Positions 14,621-23,333 of a DNA stretch of 52,115 nucleotides are shown one piece after another; positions within the stretch are counted from its first letter, which is position 1, and every line of letters starts with the position of its first letter. The stretch comes from an uncultured Pseudomonadota bacterium. GTDB taxonomy: Bacteria; Pseudomonadota; Alphaproteobacteria; Rs-D84. The stretch is from the NCBI GenBank assembly GCA_902784345.1, contig CACZUD010000005.1:1-52115 (forward strand), in the 5' to 3' direction. The translations under genes were made by a program, and so were the position numbers. Below the pieces are notes generated by a model. The model was not told where the DNA came from. It saw only the letters and a program-made list of their open reading frames with translations, and did not search any database.

Positions 14621-14926
14621 ATGTTCGGTTTAAAGAAAAAATGTGCAAGCGCAAAACCAGCTGCAAAACCAGCTGCAAAGAAAGCACCTGCAAAAAAAGT
14701 TGCTGTTAAAAAACCAGTTGCAAAAAAAGCACCTGCAAAAAAAGTTGCTGTTAAAAAACCAGTTGCTAAAAAAGTAGTTGCAAAAAAAGCACCTGCAAAA
14801 AAAGTTGCTGCTAAAAAACCAGTTGCTAAAAAAGTAGTTGCTAAAAAACCAGCTGCAAAAAAACCAGTTGCAAAAAAAGCACCTGCAAAAAAACCAGCTG
14901 CTAAAAAAGTTGTAAAGAAAAAATAA
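14621..14926 (+). CDS. Histone H1-like Lys/Ala/Pro-repeat protein (101 aa)
   Basis: Almost wholly composed of KKPVAKK / KAPAKK / KVVAKK units after a short head ([16 protein letters not shown]), like the C-terminal tails of eukaryotic H1 and bacterial H1-like proteins (Hc1, AlgP, BpH1). Such tails bind and compact DNA non-specifically. At DNA level the gene is a tandem array of roughly 45-bp units, open to slippage. AAAGGAGAG Shine-Dalgarno. It has its own promoter and three terminators downstream, so it is a separately controlled 'moron'-like unit inside the virion cluster. A role in condensing packaged or host DNA is speculation. Confidence 0.85.
   Translation: MFGLKKKCASAKPAAKPAAKKAPAKKVAVKKPVAKKAPAKKVAVKKPVAKKVVAKKAPAKKVAAKKPVAKKVVAKKPAAKKPVAKKAPAKKPAAKKVVKKK
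14630..14920 (+). repeat. Tandem coding repeat in histone-like gene
   Basis: Repeating units of GCACCTGCAAAAAAA, GTTGCTGTTAAAAAA, CCAGTTGCTAAAAAA and close variants, each encoding five residues, combined in 30-45 bp blocks. Copy number probably varies by slippage. Confidence 0.85.
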
Positions 14927-14944
14927 TTTTTTTCGCACGAGTTT

Positions 14945-14981
14945 AAAAATCCCCAAGACGTTTGTTTTTGGGGATTTTTTT
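14945..14981 (+). terminator. Terminator of histone-like gene
   Basis: AAAATCCCC/GGGGATTTT stem with a T-run, first of three successive terminators before the capsid gene. Confidence 0.85.
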
Positions 14982-14992
14982 ATGATAAATTT

Positions 14993-15027
14993 TTCAGTTG
15001 GATGTAAAAAGTTCAACTGAATTTTTT
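14993..15027 (+). terminator. Second terminator before capsid gene
   Basis: TTCAGTTG/CAACTGAA stem followed by six T. Confidence 0.7.
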
Positions 15028-15048
15028 ATTGGATAATCCAATTTTTTT
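15028..15048 (+). terminator. Third terminator-like hairpin before capsid gene
   Basis: ATTGGA-TAA-TCCAAT followed by T-run; short stem, so weaker. From 15049 to 15161 I see no clear promoter, although the capsid must be expressed from here or by read-through. Confidence 0.5.
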
Positions 15049-15161
15049 GGACCCTTTTGTGTTGTTTTGTATTTATGGCGCGACCCGTCGCATAACCACA
15101 AATCAAAATTTTTTCAAATCACGCGATACACGTTTTTTAATTTAAACAAAAAGGATTTCTT

Positions 15162-15986
15162 ATGTCTATGTCTGTAGATCAAGTGTTTGTAAAACAATTT
15201 GAAGCAGATGTTCATTTGGCTTATCAGCAAATGGGCACAAAATTGCGCTCTACAATCCGCAGCAAAACAGGGGTTGTTGGTGCATCTACTACTTTCCAGA
15301 AAGTTGGCAAAGGTATCGCCAGCACAAAATCACGTCATGGAATTGTTCCTGTGATGAATTTGAATCACACACCTGTTGAATGCACTTTGCAAGATTACTA
15401 TGCAGGCGATTGGGTTGATTCTTTGGATGAATTGAAAACAAATGTTGATGAACGTCGTGTTGTTGCTTCTGCTGGGGCGTATGCTTTGGGTCGCAAAACA
15501 GATGAATTAATCATTAACGCAATGAACAGTGCAACACAATATGTCGGTGATTATTCTACCGGTTTAACAAAAGCATTGATTATGGCAGCATTGGAAAAAT
15601 TAAATGCCAATGATGTGCCAGATGATGGTCGCAGATATGCTGTTGTTGGCGTTCATCAATGGAACGAACTGTTGGCTTTGGATGAATTTGTATCTGCTGA
15701 CTATGTTGGTGGTGCAACACCATTGGTTGATGGTTGTGAATCACGCAAATGGTTGGGTGTGAATTGGATTTTGTGCAACAATTTGCCAATCAGCAGCGAT
15801 GATCGTGATTGCTTTATGTATCATGCATCCAGCATCGGTCATGCATGCGGTCAAGAAGTAAAAACAGATATTACATGGCATGGTGAACGTGCTGCACACT
15901 TTATCAGCAACAGCATGTCCCAAGGTGCAGTGTTAATTGATAACGAAGGCATCGTCCGTATCAAATGTGATGATGATGCAGCATAA
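15162..15986 (+). CDS. Podovirus-type major capsid protein
   Basis: 274 aa, similar to the HK97-fold capsid proteins of T7-like and related podoviruses (Phage_capsid_2 type). Features: N-terminal VFVKQFEADVHLAYQQ with LRSTIRSKTGVVGASTTFQ, the middle RRYAVVGVHQWNELL (P-domain), and the end MSQGAVLIDNEGIVRI. AAAGGATTTC Shine-Dalgarno before ATG-TCT-ATG. No frameshifts. Followed by a decoration-like gene and a terminator, giving a capsid-decoration transcription unit. Family call from motif memory. Confidence 0.85.
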   Translation: MSMSVDQVFVKQFEADVHLAYQQMGTKLRSTIRSKTGVVGASTTFQKVGKGIASTKSRHGIVPVMNLNHTPVECTLQDYYAGDWVDSLDELKTNVDERRVVASAGAYALGRKTDELIINAMNSATQYVGDYSTGLTKALIMAALEKLNANDVPDDGRRYAVVGVHQWNELLALDEFVSADYVGGATPLVDGCESRKWLGVNWILCNNLPISSDDRDCFMYHASSIGHACGQEVKTDITWHGERAAHFISNSMSQGAVLIDNEGIVRIKCDDDAA

Positions 15987-16008
15987 TCTATAACAAAAAG
16001 GAAGAACG

Positions 16009-16239
16009 ATGGCTTTTCAAAATAAAAATTTATCTGTTATTGCATACGCAAATGGTTTTACTTTGTGGCATTATAAAGAAAACGCCACATTGGCAACAAT
16101 AACTGCGTCTGGATATTTTTCCAGTTTGAAAAATCTGATGAATACAGGCGATATCATTTTAATTAATGGTTCAAATGGTTCAGCGATTAAAGTTATTACT
16201 GTTGCCGAAGGCGTTGTAACCGTTGGGGCATTGTCTTAA
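16009..16239 (+). CDS. Small beta-rich protein, capsid decoration-like (76 aa)
   Basis: Directly follows the capsid gene (22 bp gap, AAAAGGAAG Shine-Dalgarno). The sequence MAFQNKNLSVIAYANGFTLW, then short beta strands and a GDIILINGSNGSA turn, is a type often found next to capsid genes in alphaproteobacterial podoviruses. Size and place suit a capsid cement or decoration protein, but no function is proven. Ends in a terminator. Confidence 0.65.
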   Translation: MAFQNKNLSVIAYANGFTLWHYKENATLATITASGYFSSLKNLMNTGDIILINGSNGSAIKVITVAEGVVTVGALS

Positions 16240-16245
16240 TAATCA

Positions 16246-16275
16246 AAATCAGGGGATTATTCCCCTGATTTTTTT
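16246..16275 (+). terminator. Terminator after capsid unit
   Basis: Eleven-pair stem AAATCAGGGGA-TTAT-TCCCCTGATTT followed by T-run. Confidence 0.9.
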
Positions 16276-16293
16276 AATAAATAGGTGCAAGAT

Positions 16294-16812
16294 ATGTTTA
16301 CAAAAATAGATTTATGTTCAATGGCTCTGTTAAAACTGGGCGAAAAACCGATACAGTCGTGGCGCGAAGATAGTGCCGCTGCGCAATTATCGCGAACACT
16401 GTTTGAACCAACAGTTGATACGTTATTGTCTTTGTTCCCATGGCGTTTTGCAACCAAAGAGTTGGTTTTAAATAAAACCCAAGAAAATGATTTTTTAATT
16501 CCAAATGAAGTTCTGCGAATTTTAAAATGTAATGGACAAATTATCGGTAACAGAATAAAGGCGTCAGATAACACAATAAAAATAACTGCTGTTGTAAAAA
16601 CAGAACCAGAAATGTTTCCGGGCTATTTCGCAACACTGGTTGCTGCAAAACTGGCAATGGAATTTTGTATACCGCTTATTGGTGATGCAAATGTTTTCAA
16701 AATGATGACTGCTTTATACGAATCAGAGTTTCAATCTGCGAAATTTATAGACAGTACTACATCAAATCAATCAAATATTGGAAATTTTTCTTTGATAGAT
16801 TCCAGATTTTAA
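16294..16812 (+). CDS. Tail tubular protein A-like adaptor (T7 gp11-like)
   Basis: Forms the adaptor ring between portal and tail nozzle. The start FTKIDLCSMALLKLGEKPI, then LSRTLFEPTVDTLLSLFPWRFAT, is the classic N-terminus of this family. I use ATG 16294, with AGGTG 7 bp upstream, over GTG 16285. 172 aa, near T7 gp11 (196 aa). Followed 18 bp later by the nozzle gene, as in T7. Confidence 0.83.
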   Translation: MFTKIDLCSMALLKLGEKPIQSWREDSAAAQLSRTLFEPTVDTLLSLFPWRFATKELVLNKTQENDFLIPNEVLRILKCNGQIIGNRIKASDNTIKITAVVKTEPEMFPGYFATLVAAKLAMEFCIPLIGDANVFKMMTALYESEFQSAKFIDSTTSNQSNIGNFSLIDSRF

Positions 16813-16830
16813 AGCACAAGGAGTTTTTAC

Positions 16831-18543
16831 ATGGGAAATTTTCTTAAAACACAAAACAGTTTTTCACATGGTGAAGTCTCGCCAGAATTTTACGCAATAG
16901 GCAGTGTTAATGGGCTGTCATGTATTGAAAATATGGACGTTTTGCAATCTGGTGCTTTGAAACGCAGGGCCGGATTAAAACAAATAAGCGAAATACCAGA
17001 TAATGCTATTCTTGTGCCGTTTCAAATCAGCGAAAGTGAAAAATATTTGCTGGTTATGTATGGGCGCATAATAGATATTTATCAAAATGATGTAAAAATA
17101 GAATCTTTGTATGCTAACTGGACAAATATTGATTTGAAAAAATTGCAATATGCACAAAGATTTAACAAAATCTTTTTTGTTCATCCTGATTTCTGTCCGC
17201 AGATTTTCACAAAAGATGCAACCGGGTTTCATATTGACCAATTTCATTTTCATGTTAATACAGATGTAAGTTGGGATATACCGTTTATGCGGTTTGATGA
17301 TATGGAAGATGTTTCTATCACAATCACAAACAGTGATATTGATAATAATCATGCTGTTTTTACCGCAAACAAAGATATATGGACAGACGATTGGGTGTGG
17401 GAAAGATTGTTGGTCAACGATAAACAATGGATAGTGCAATCTGTACAGAATGCGCGTGTCGCAACAGTATTCACAAACAATGGATTTTCATGTCCGGGAT
17501 ATGCGCTTTATGATTGGTATGTCGCGGCATTCAGTGAAAAACGCGGATGGCCCAGTGCGGTATCTTTTCATCAAAACCGGCTTGTTTTTGGCGGAACAAA
17601 ATCTGCGCCAAATAATATTTGGATGTCCAAAGTTGGTGAATATAACAATTTTAATTCTGGCGATGGGCTGGACGATGATGCAATTTCTACGGCATTATTA
17701 TCTTCGCAGCACCACCAGATATCTACGATAGTCAGCAGTGATAATTTGCAAATATTGACTTCTGTGGGCGAATGGGCGATTTCAAATTCACCACTTACAC
17801 CGTCAAATGTCAATATTAAACAGCATACTTCTGTGGGCAGTATAACCAATGTTTACCTGCCACCACAACAAATAGAAGGCGCAACAGTATTTGTTTCACA
17901 ATCTGGTAAAGATGTGCGCGAACTGGATTTAGACGATTTAAGCCAGCATTATAATGCTAATGATTTGTGTTTGTGGTCTAAACATTTAATGAAAAATCCA
18001 GTAAGTATTGCTTTTAACCAATTAACACATCAATTGTTTGTTGTTATGTCTGATGGGTTTATGGGCGTGCTTAATAAACACCCAAATACAGAAATCAGTG
18101 CATGGGGCAAATATATAACAGATGGTTCCTTTAAATATGTATCTGTTTTTGATAATGCGACATATGTCATTGTTAAGCGCGATAATAAATATTATCTGGA
18201 AAAATTTGATGATGAATATTTAACAGATGCAACAAACCACAATTTTACATATAAAGTATCTGCGTTGCCAATGATTGTTAGTGGACATAATCCAAAGAAA
18301 ATTCGGGCGCGTAAAATATCTTTGCGCGTCAAAGACACAAAAACAGTGTTTATAAATAATTATCGCGCGGAAATTCCAAACAGTGTTTATGAAATAGATA
18401 ATCCGGGGTATAGCGGCGATTTATCTATAAATTTATTGGGAACACAAATTAACACAATGGAACCTTTGTGGACACTGTCCAGCAACGAACAATTACGTGC
18501 AACAATATTATCCGTTACAGTGGACGGTTGGTATTTAGTTTAA
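16831..18543 (+). CDS. Tail tubular protein B-like nozzle (T7 gp12-like)
   Basis: 570 aa. The N-terminus NSFSHGEVSPEFYA, then CIENMDVLQSGALKRRAG, is the signature of podovirus nozzle proteins, followed by beta-propeller-like repeats, e.g. WPSAVSFHQNRLVFGG and WGKYITDGSF. Shorter than T7 gp12 (794 aa) but without stops. CAAGGAG Shine-Dalgarno. It forms the tube through which DNA leaves the particle. Its intact reading frame argues that the tail is still under selection. Confidence 0.85.
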   Translation: MGNFLKTQNSFSHGEVSPEFYAIGSVNGLSCIENMDVLQSGALKRRAGLKQISEIPDNAILVPFQISESEKYLLVMYGRIIDIYQNDVKIESLYANWTNIDLKKLQYAQRFNKIFFVHPDFCPQIFTKDATGFHIDQFHFHVNTDVSWDIPFMRFDDMEDVSITITNSDIDNNHAVFTANKDIWTDDWVWERLLVNDKQWIVQSVQNARVATVFTNNGFSCPGYALYDWYVAAFSEKRGWPSAVSFHQNRLVFGGTKSAPNNIWMSKVGEYNNFNSGDGLDDDAISTALLSSQHHQISTIVSSDNLQILTSVGEWAISNSPLTPSNVNIKQHTSVGSITNVYLPPQQIEGATVFVSQSGKDVRELDLDDLSQHYNANDLCLWSKHLMKNPVSIAFNQLTHQLFVVMSDGFMGVLNKHPNTEISAWGKYITDGSFKYVSVFDNATYVIVKRDNKYYLEKFDDEYLTDATNHNFTYKVSALPMIVSGHNPKKIRARKISLRVKDTKTVFINNYRAEIPNSVYEIDNPGYSGDLSINLLGTQINTMEPLWTLSSNEQLRATILSVTVDGWYLV

Positions 18544-18559
18544 CCAAGGGAGATTAAAT

Positions 18560-18907
18560 ATGGGACAATTAGTATCAGATGTAACCAAAGTTTTAGATTA
18601 CCAAGAATCTAAGAAAGAAGCGGAAAATCAACGTCAAAAAATATTAGCACAAATGGCAGAAGATGAAGCCACAAAAACAAACCTGATAAAAAAAGCGTTG
18701 GCAACACAACGGGCCAAATATGGTGCATCAGGAAACAGCGGCAAAGGCATGTCTGAAAGTGCTGTATTAAAACGCTTGCGTGATGAAACTGCACAGCCAT
18801 ACGAAACAAAACGAAAAGAAAATATAGAAAAGATAAACAAAATAAAAACAACGAAACCAAATATTATAAAAACATGGTTATCAAACATTGATAAAATCGC
18901 AGGATAG
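18560..18907 (+). CDS. Phage-associated helical protein (115 aa)
   Basis: Charged, coiled-coil-like, with a central Gly-rich segment RAKYGASGNSGKGMSESA and long helices on both sides. No family name recalled with certainty. It fills the slot between nozzle and tail fibre where T7 carries the large internal-virion proteins, which are missing here. AAGGGAG Shine-Dalgarno. Confidence 0.6.
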   Translation: MGQLVSDVTKVLDYQESKKEAENQRQKILAQMAEDEATKTNLIKKALATQRAKYGASGNSGKGMSESAVLKRLRDETAQPYETKRKENIEKINKIKTTKPNIIKTWLSNIDKIAG

Positions 18908-18917
18908 GGAGGGTACA

Positions 18918-19454
18918 ATGTATAAAATCTCTTATGTTGGGGATGGCGAAAACACAGAATTTTCCTTTTCTTTCCCTTTCTTTCAAGAAGCGGACATCAA
19001 GGTCAGTATTGATAATACCGTATTAACTACTTCACAATACGATGTTAATCCAAACGAAGATTTTTCAGGTGGAACAGTCGTGCTTTCAACAGCACCAGAA
19101 CCCGGAAAAAATATAGATATCTTTCGTCAGGTAAGTTTATCGCGTGTGATTGATTATCAACCGACAGCAAAAATAAATCCAGAAGATTTAAATGCTGATT
19201 TTAATTTCTTGTTGGCTGCATTACAGGATATTCGAACTATCGATATCGATCTAGCACAATGGGCAAACGTTCATGATAACCTTTTAACCAAAGTTGATTA
19301 TGTAATATCAACCATAGAAGATAAATTATCCGGCGGTGGCGTGTTGGGACTGTATTACAATTTGGTATCAGTCTTAGACGAATTGATAAACGATTATGGT
19401 TCTGTTGATGAAGATGCAGACGATGACAACAATGACGATTACGGCAGCATTTGA
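18918..19454 (+). CDS. Tail fibre N-terminal attachment domain (T7 gp17-like), short
   Basis: Residues 1-110 fit the N-terminal tail-attachment domain of T7-type fibres: alternating F.FSFPFF, then the QYDVNP hairpin, TAPEPGKNIDIFRQVSLSR and LNADFNFLLAALQD. After this comes a short helix and a very acidic end DEDADDDNNDDYGSI, with no shaft or receptor-binding part. Start at ATG 18918 with strong GGGAGGG. The 3' end overlaps the terminase gene. Either a separate protein supplies host binding, or the particle has lost its original receptor range. Confidence 0.8.
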   Translation: MYKISYVGDGENTEFSFSFPFFQEADIKVSIDNTVLTTSQYDVNPNEDFSGGTVVLSTAPEPGKNIDIFRQVSLSRVIDYQPTAKINPEDLNADFNFLLAALQDIRTIDIDLAQWANVHDNLLTKVDYVISTIEDKLSGGGVLGLYYNLVSVLDELINDYGSVDEDADDDNNDDYGSI

Positions 19455-20031
19455 TTTTTTAGATGCTTGGAACAAAGTTCTGGGGTTGCAAACACCACAA
19501 CATCATAAACAGATAATGAATTTTTTGGTTGATGTGTTTAACAATGCGCCACATCGTGGATTGTTGAACGCTTTCAGGCATTCTGGAAAATCTACAGTGG
19601 TTGGGGTATTCGCAGCGTGTGTGTTATATCACAACCCTGGGACCAGAATTTTGATATTGTCGGCAGAATCTGGTCTTGCTTCGCGTATGGTTGCGCATAT
19701 AAAAAATATCATAGAAAATCATCCGTGGTGTGAAGGCATTGTGCCTGATGTAAAAAAAGAGTGGGGTACACATAAAATAACTATCAATCGACCAATCGGA
19801 ATTCGTGAACCGTCCGTTATTTGTCAGGGCGTTTCTGGAAATATAACAGGTCTGCGTTCTGATTTGATAATATGTGACGATGTGGAAGTTCCAAATACTT
19901 GCAATACAGCACAAAAAAGAATCAATTTGCGTGAAAGATTGCGTGAACTGGATTTTATATTATCGCCAAACGGAACAATGATTTTTATCGGAACACCGCA
20001 CACACAAGATACTATATACAAAATCGAATAA
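19396..20031 (+). pseudogene. Large terminase, N-terminal ATPase half
   Basis: Carries the packaging motor ATPase: FRHSGKST Walker A (60-67 from the longest start), Walker B DLIICDDVE (156-164), and the coupling motif IGTPHTQDTIY at the end. The reading frame stops at 20029-20031, just where an intact terminase would continue into its nuclease domain, which is found 3.3 kb away at 23326-24174 in the same orientation. Several in-frame ATGs (19396, 19408, 19414, 19423, 19432) overlap the tail-fibre gene; none has a Shine-Dalgarno. It could be a pseudogene half, or a functional split subunit, since no further damage is visible. Confidence 0.85.
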
Positions 20032-20032
20032 A

Positions 20033-20674
20033 TTAAGAACGCGAAGACATAAATGTACGTAATTTGGCCAACATTTCTTTACCTTTATCACCGAACATAG
20101 GTAAATATGTTTCAAATTCAGGCATGTCCGCTTGAATTTGTGCGCGATTTCGTTCTGTAAGCGTTTCGGATACCAGTTCTTTCGCACTGTCCCAAACGCG
20201 ATAGGCTTTGTCTGTTTGTATGACAGTATTCCATTTGGACAACAGATCATGGTCAGACGAGATTGCTGATTTTATACTTTGAATCCAATCATTACCAAAT
20301 TTTTTAACAAAAGGTAATTGTTTGATTTCATTTAAATTTTCAGGTGTTGGTTCAAAGTTTTCCAAAACCTGTTTTAATTGATTGATTTCTTTTTCGGACA
20401 AGGATTCATTTTCTGCCATACCAGTCATTAAACCACCGTATGGTAATAAATCTTTGTCTATGGAATCCATAGGGGTTTTTCCGCTGCGCAAATTTTTAAT
20501 ATGTTCAACAAGTTTTTTACCTGTTGGTAAAGTTTCGAGTTCTGTGATAACCTGAGAATCATTGGATTCTGCAATAAAAACCTGGTTAACAGCAGCCCAT
20601 CCGCCGTCAATGACATGTGCCTGACGATAAAGGTTTAATAAACGTTGTGCGATTGTGTGAGCTTGTTGTTGCAT
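20033..20674 (-). CDS. Hypothetical helical protein (213 aa) after double-HTH regulator
   Basis: No known domain. It begins MQQQAHTIAQRLLNLYRQAH and is helical and acidic to neutral with no signal peptide. It follows the double-HTH gene by 28 bp with a GGAGGGACC Shine-Dalgarno, so it is probably co-transcribed. Its stop codon lies one base from the stop of the truncated terminase half, marking the left edge of the inserted block. Confidence 0.7.
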   Translation of the reverse strand: MQQQAHTIAQRLLNLYRQAHVIDGGWAAVNQVFIAESNDSQVITELETLPTGKKLVEHIKNLRSGKTPMDSIDKDLLPYGGLMTGMAENESLSEKEINQLKQVLENFEPTPENLNEIKQLPFVKKFGNDWIQSIKSAISSDHDLLSKWNTVIQTDKAYRVWDSAKELVSETLTERNRAQIQADMPEFETYLPMFGDKGKEMLAKLRTFMSSRS

Positions 20675-20702
20675 GTTGGTCCCTCCGATTCAATATGCGT
20701 TT

Positions 20703-21710
20703 TTATTGCATTACTATCATAACAACTTTGTGCATTGTTTTGCCAGAAACTTTTTCGTCTGGATTTGATACATGTCCAAAGATTTTGCCGTGTGCATCTT
20801 GACGAACCACAACGATTTGTGCATTAACGACATCTTCAGATGAAAGTTTATCAAAATCTGAATTTATGCAAACAGCCAAATCACCAACGTTTGGTGTTGC
20901 ATTAGAATCTACAAAAACATACGAAGATTCTGGAACGAAACCGCCCAGTCTTTTGGAATTAGGTATAACAGCATAAATTCCTTTGTGTCCTTCCAATGTC
21001 GTAGGTGCGATAATCATTGTTTCATCAGATTTTTTTAATTTGATAGCTTTGCCCGCAGGTTTCCCGAAAACAGGAACTAATTTTTTACGTGCATTATCGT
21101 ACAACTGTGCGCCATAAAGACCACCGTTGATATCCAGTCCAGACATTGGATTAACTGGTTCCAAAACAGATTTGACGCGTTCTTTGACTTTGTTAATTTG
21201 TTTTGTTAATTCACCGGCCTTGTAAAGTTTTGCGATTTCATCAAACAATTCTGATGCGGTGTATCCAAAGGCGTTAGCCAACACATCGATTTCGTTTTCA
21301 TAAACTTCACGTTGCCCGACTTCGATTTTGTGATATACAGACAATGTCATTTTCGCGTCCTTTGCGGCCTTGGCAATAGTCTTTTCGCTGCGCTGGCGAA
21401 TCTTGCGAAGTCCAGAACCAAAAATCTTTAATCCGCTGTCTTCGTTGTCTGTCAAACGACGTTTGATTTCATTTTGCCAATTTTGTGCAACAGAATCAGA
21501 TTCGTGAATAAATATATCTGACAGTTTGCACCCCAATATTGTGCATACATTCAATAACTGCTTTTGATTAAGACGACGAACGCCTTTTTCAATCTTTGAC
21601 ACTGCCGACAATGACAAATTTGCACGACGTGCCAATTCTGTCATTTTCATGCCTTTGGCTGCGCGAATATTACGGATATTGTTCGGGAAAATGATTTCTT
21701 CTTGTGCCAT
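20703..21710 (-). CDS. Double XRE-HTH regulator with S24-like C-terminus
   Basis: Two Cro/C1 HTH domains in tandem (about 8-66, NIRNIRAAKGMKMTELAR; and 98-156, LRKIRQRSEKTIAKAAK), then a linker and a C-terminal domain resembling the LexA/CI S24 fold (SYVFVDSNATPNVGDLAVC to IFGHV). The usual Ser-Met and Lys dyad is not obvious, so self-cleavage is doubtful. A clean promoter overlaps a palindrome (21733-21751), a candidate autoregulatory operator. AGGAG Shine-Dalgarno. Being inside the virion cluster it may repress it, but the gene could equally be a host regulator carried with dnaB. Confidence 0.82.
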   Translation of the reverse strand: MAQEEIIFPNNIRNIRAAKGMKMTELARRANLSLSAVSKIEKGVRRLNQKQLLNVCTILGCKLSDIFIHESDSVAQNWQNEIKRRLTDNEDSGLKIFGSGLRKIRQRSEKTIAKAAKDAKMTLSVYHKIEVGQREVYENEIDVLANAFGYTASELFDEIAKLYKAGELTKQINKVKERVKSVLEPVNPMSGLDINGGLYGAQLYDNARKKLVPVFGKPAGKAIKLKKSDETMIIAPTTLEGHKGIYAVIPNSKRLGGFVPESSYVFVDSNATPNVGDLAVCINSDFDKLSSEDVVNAQIVVVRQDAHGKIFGHVSNPDEKVSGKTMHKVVMIVMQ

Positions 21711-21732
21711 TTTTGACTCCTGAATACATTTG

Positions 21733-21769
21733 TTGACAAAATTCTAGTCAATTTTTAAAACTTTGGCAA
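21733..21769 (-). promoter_or_regulatory. Regulator promoter with operator-like palindrome
   Basis: Minus strand TTGCCA (21764-21769), 17 bp, TAGAAT (21741-21746). The palindrome TTGACAAAATTCTAGTCAA (21733-21751) covers the -10. A close match lies at 11573-11591 and a shorter-spaced relative at 13107-13122. Confidence 0.7.
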
Positions 21770-21776
21770 GCAAAAA

Positions 21777-23333
21777 TTAAATCATATCGTCTGGAAAATC
21801 ACTGATATCGGCAACGCTTAGAGTGCCGGCATCATTTGTTGAAGATACGTAAGGGGTTTCGAATCCTGTATCAGGTGCGGACTGTTGAGTAAATTGGTTA
21901 AGGTTATCGAACAAGCAATATTCGCCAAAGAAACTTAAATGAACGGTTTCTGGTTTGCCATGACGATTCTTTGCAATAATAATATCACCTTTGTTGCGCG
22001 CGGCATCCAAACGTTTTTGCCAGTTTTGCATAGATGCTTCGGATGCGTTTCCTGATAATTTTTTATCAGGCGAACGTCCTTCAAGGTAATATTCTTCACG
22101 ATATGTGAACATAACGATATCAGCATCTTGTTCAATAGAACCAGATTCACGCAAATCGGACAAGATAGGTCTTTTATCATCACGTTGTTCGACGCTACGT
22201 GATAACTGGGACAATGCGATAACAGGAACATTTAATTCCTTTGCCAAAATCTTTAATCCACGTGTGATTTCTGACAATTCTTGAACACGATTGTCATTGT
22301 GTTTACCGCCAGGTGAAGTCATCAACTGAACATAGTCGATAACAATTAATGCCAATCCATCATATTGACGTGCAATACGACGTGCGCGCGTTTTAATCGC
22401 CGCTACAGACATATTCGCAGTGTCGTCAATAACAATAGGAATCTTTGACAGTGCTTCGGTATATTGGGACATTTTTGTAATGTCTTCATCTGTGAAGTTT
22501 GCATCACGTATGCGCGAAGCAGGTATCTTTGATTGCGAAGACAATACGCGTGCCGCCAGTTGAGAATAAGACATTTCCAAACTGAAGAAAGCAACCGCAC
22601 CATGATATTGTGCATTTGCACGACCATTTAATATTGCGTTTGCCGCATTGAAAGCAATGTTCATTGCCAAGGTTGTCTTACCCATAGCAGGACGACCGGC
22701 AATAATAATTAAATCAGAGTTATGCAATCCGGAAATAGATTTGTCTAAATCGTCTAATCCTGTGGTAAGTCCGGACAATTTGCCATCTGCTTTATAAGCG
22801 ATTTCGGCTTCTTGCAGTGCGCTTTTCAAAGCGTCAGCCAGCGATACAACACTGCGTTCGCTTTGACCCGTAGATGCCAGATTAAACAGTTTTTGTTCTG
22901 CCGATTCTATTTGGACATTTACTGTTTTATCTAAATCTTCGGTATAGGCATCGTCAATAATGCTTTGCCCCAGTTGAATCAAATCACGACGACGGGCATT
23001 ATCAAAAACTATACGACCATAATGTTCAACATTTACAACGGTAGACCCTGCGGATGCCAATTTGGATAAATATTCAACGCCACCGACTGTTTCCAGTGTT
23101 CCTTGCTGTTCCAGGTATGATTTTGCGGTGATTATATCAAAAGGAATCCCGACAGCAAATTGACGCATTGCCAATCTGTAAATTTCTTGGTGTGCAGGAT
23201 GCGAAAAATGTTCTGGCAAAAGAAAGTCCGATACAGATTCAAGGGCGCGATTGTTCATCAATACCGCGGCCAAGACAGCCTGTTCGGCTTCTAAATTAGT
23301 AGGTAAAGTTTTCGGAGTGAAGTCCATGTCCAT
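21777..23333 (-). CDS. dnaB: Replicative DNA helicase DnaB
   Basis: Hexameric 5'-3' fork helicase. The N-terminal domain opens NLEAEQAVLAAVLMNNRALE, Walker A is GRPAMGKT (213-220), Walker B LIVIDYVQLM, and the C-terminal RecA motifs ALSQLSRSVEQR and DLRESGSIEQDAD are intact. 518 aa with a normal tail, so it looks like the chromosomal enzyme rather than a phage helicase. The start codons (ATGGACATGG) fall 8 bp inside the resumed terminase reading frame on the other strand, so no normal dnaB upstream region remains and no clear promoter is seen. It heads the minus-strand block that splits the terminase gene. A second dnaB elsewhere would change its reading. Confidence 0.95.
   Translation of the reverse strand: MDMDFTPKTLPTNLEAEQAVLAAVLMNNRALESVSDFLLPEHFSHPAHQEIYRLAMRQFAVGIPFDIITAKSYLEQQGTLETVGGVEYLSKLASAGSTVVNVEHYGRIVFDNARRRDLIQLGQSIIDDAYTEDLDKTVNVQIESAEQKLFNLASTGQSERSVVSLADALKSALQEAEIAYKADGKLSGLTTGLDDLDKSISGLHNSDLIIIAGRPAMGKTTLAMNIAFNAANAILNGRANAQYHGAVAFFSLEMSYSQLAARVLSSQSKIPASRIRDANFTDEDITKMSQYTEALSKIPIVIDDTANMSVAAIKTRARRIARQYDGLALIVIDYVQLMTSPGGKHNDNRVQELSEITRGLKILAKELNVPVIALSQLSRSVEQRDDKRPILSDLRESGSIEQDADIVMFTYREEYYLEGRSPDKKLSGNASEASMQNWQKRLDAARNKGDIIIAKNRHGKPETVHLSFFGEYCLFDNLNQFTQQSAPDTGFETPYVSSTNDAGTLSVADISDFPDDMI

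Noticed and set aside
14630-15016. Phe/Cys-rich minus-strand ORF of 128 codons
   Set aside because: It is the antisense of the Lys-rich histone-like repeats; its residues are forced by the AAA-rich opposite strand.
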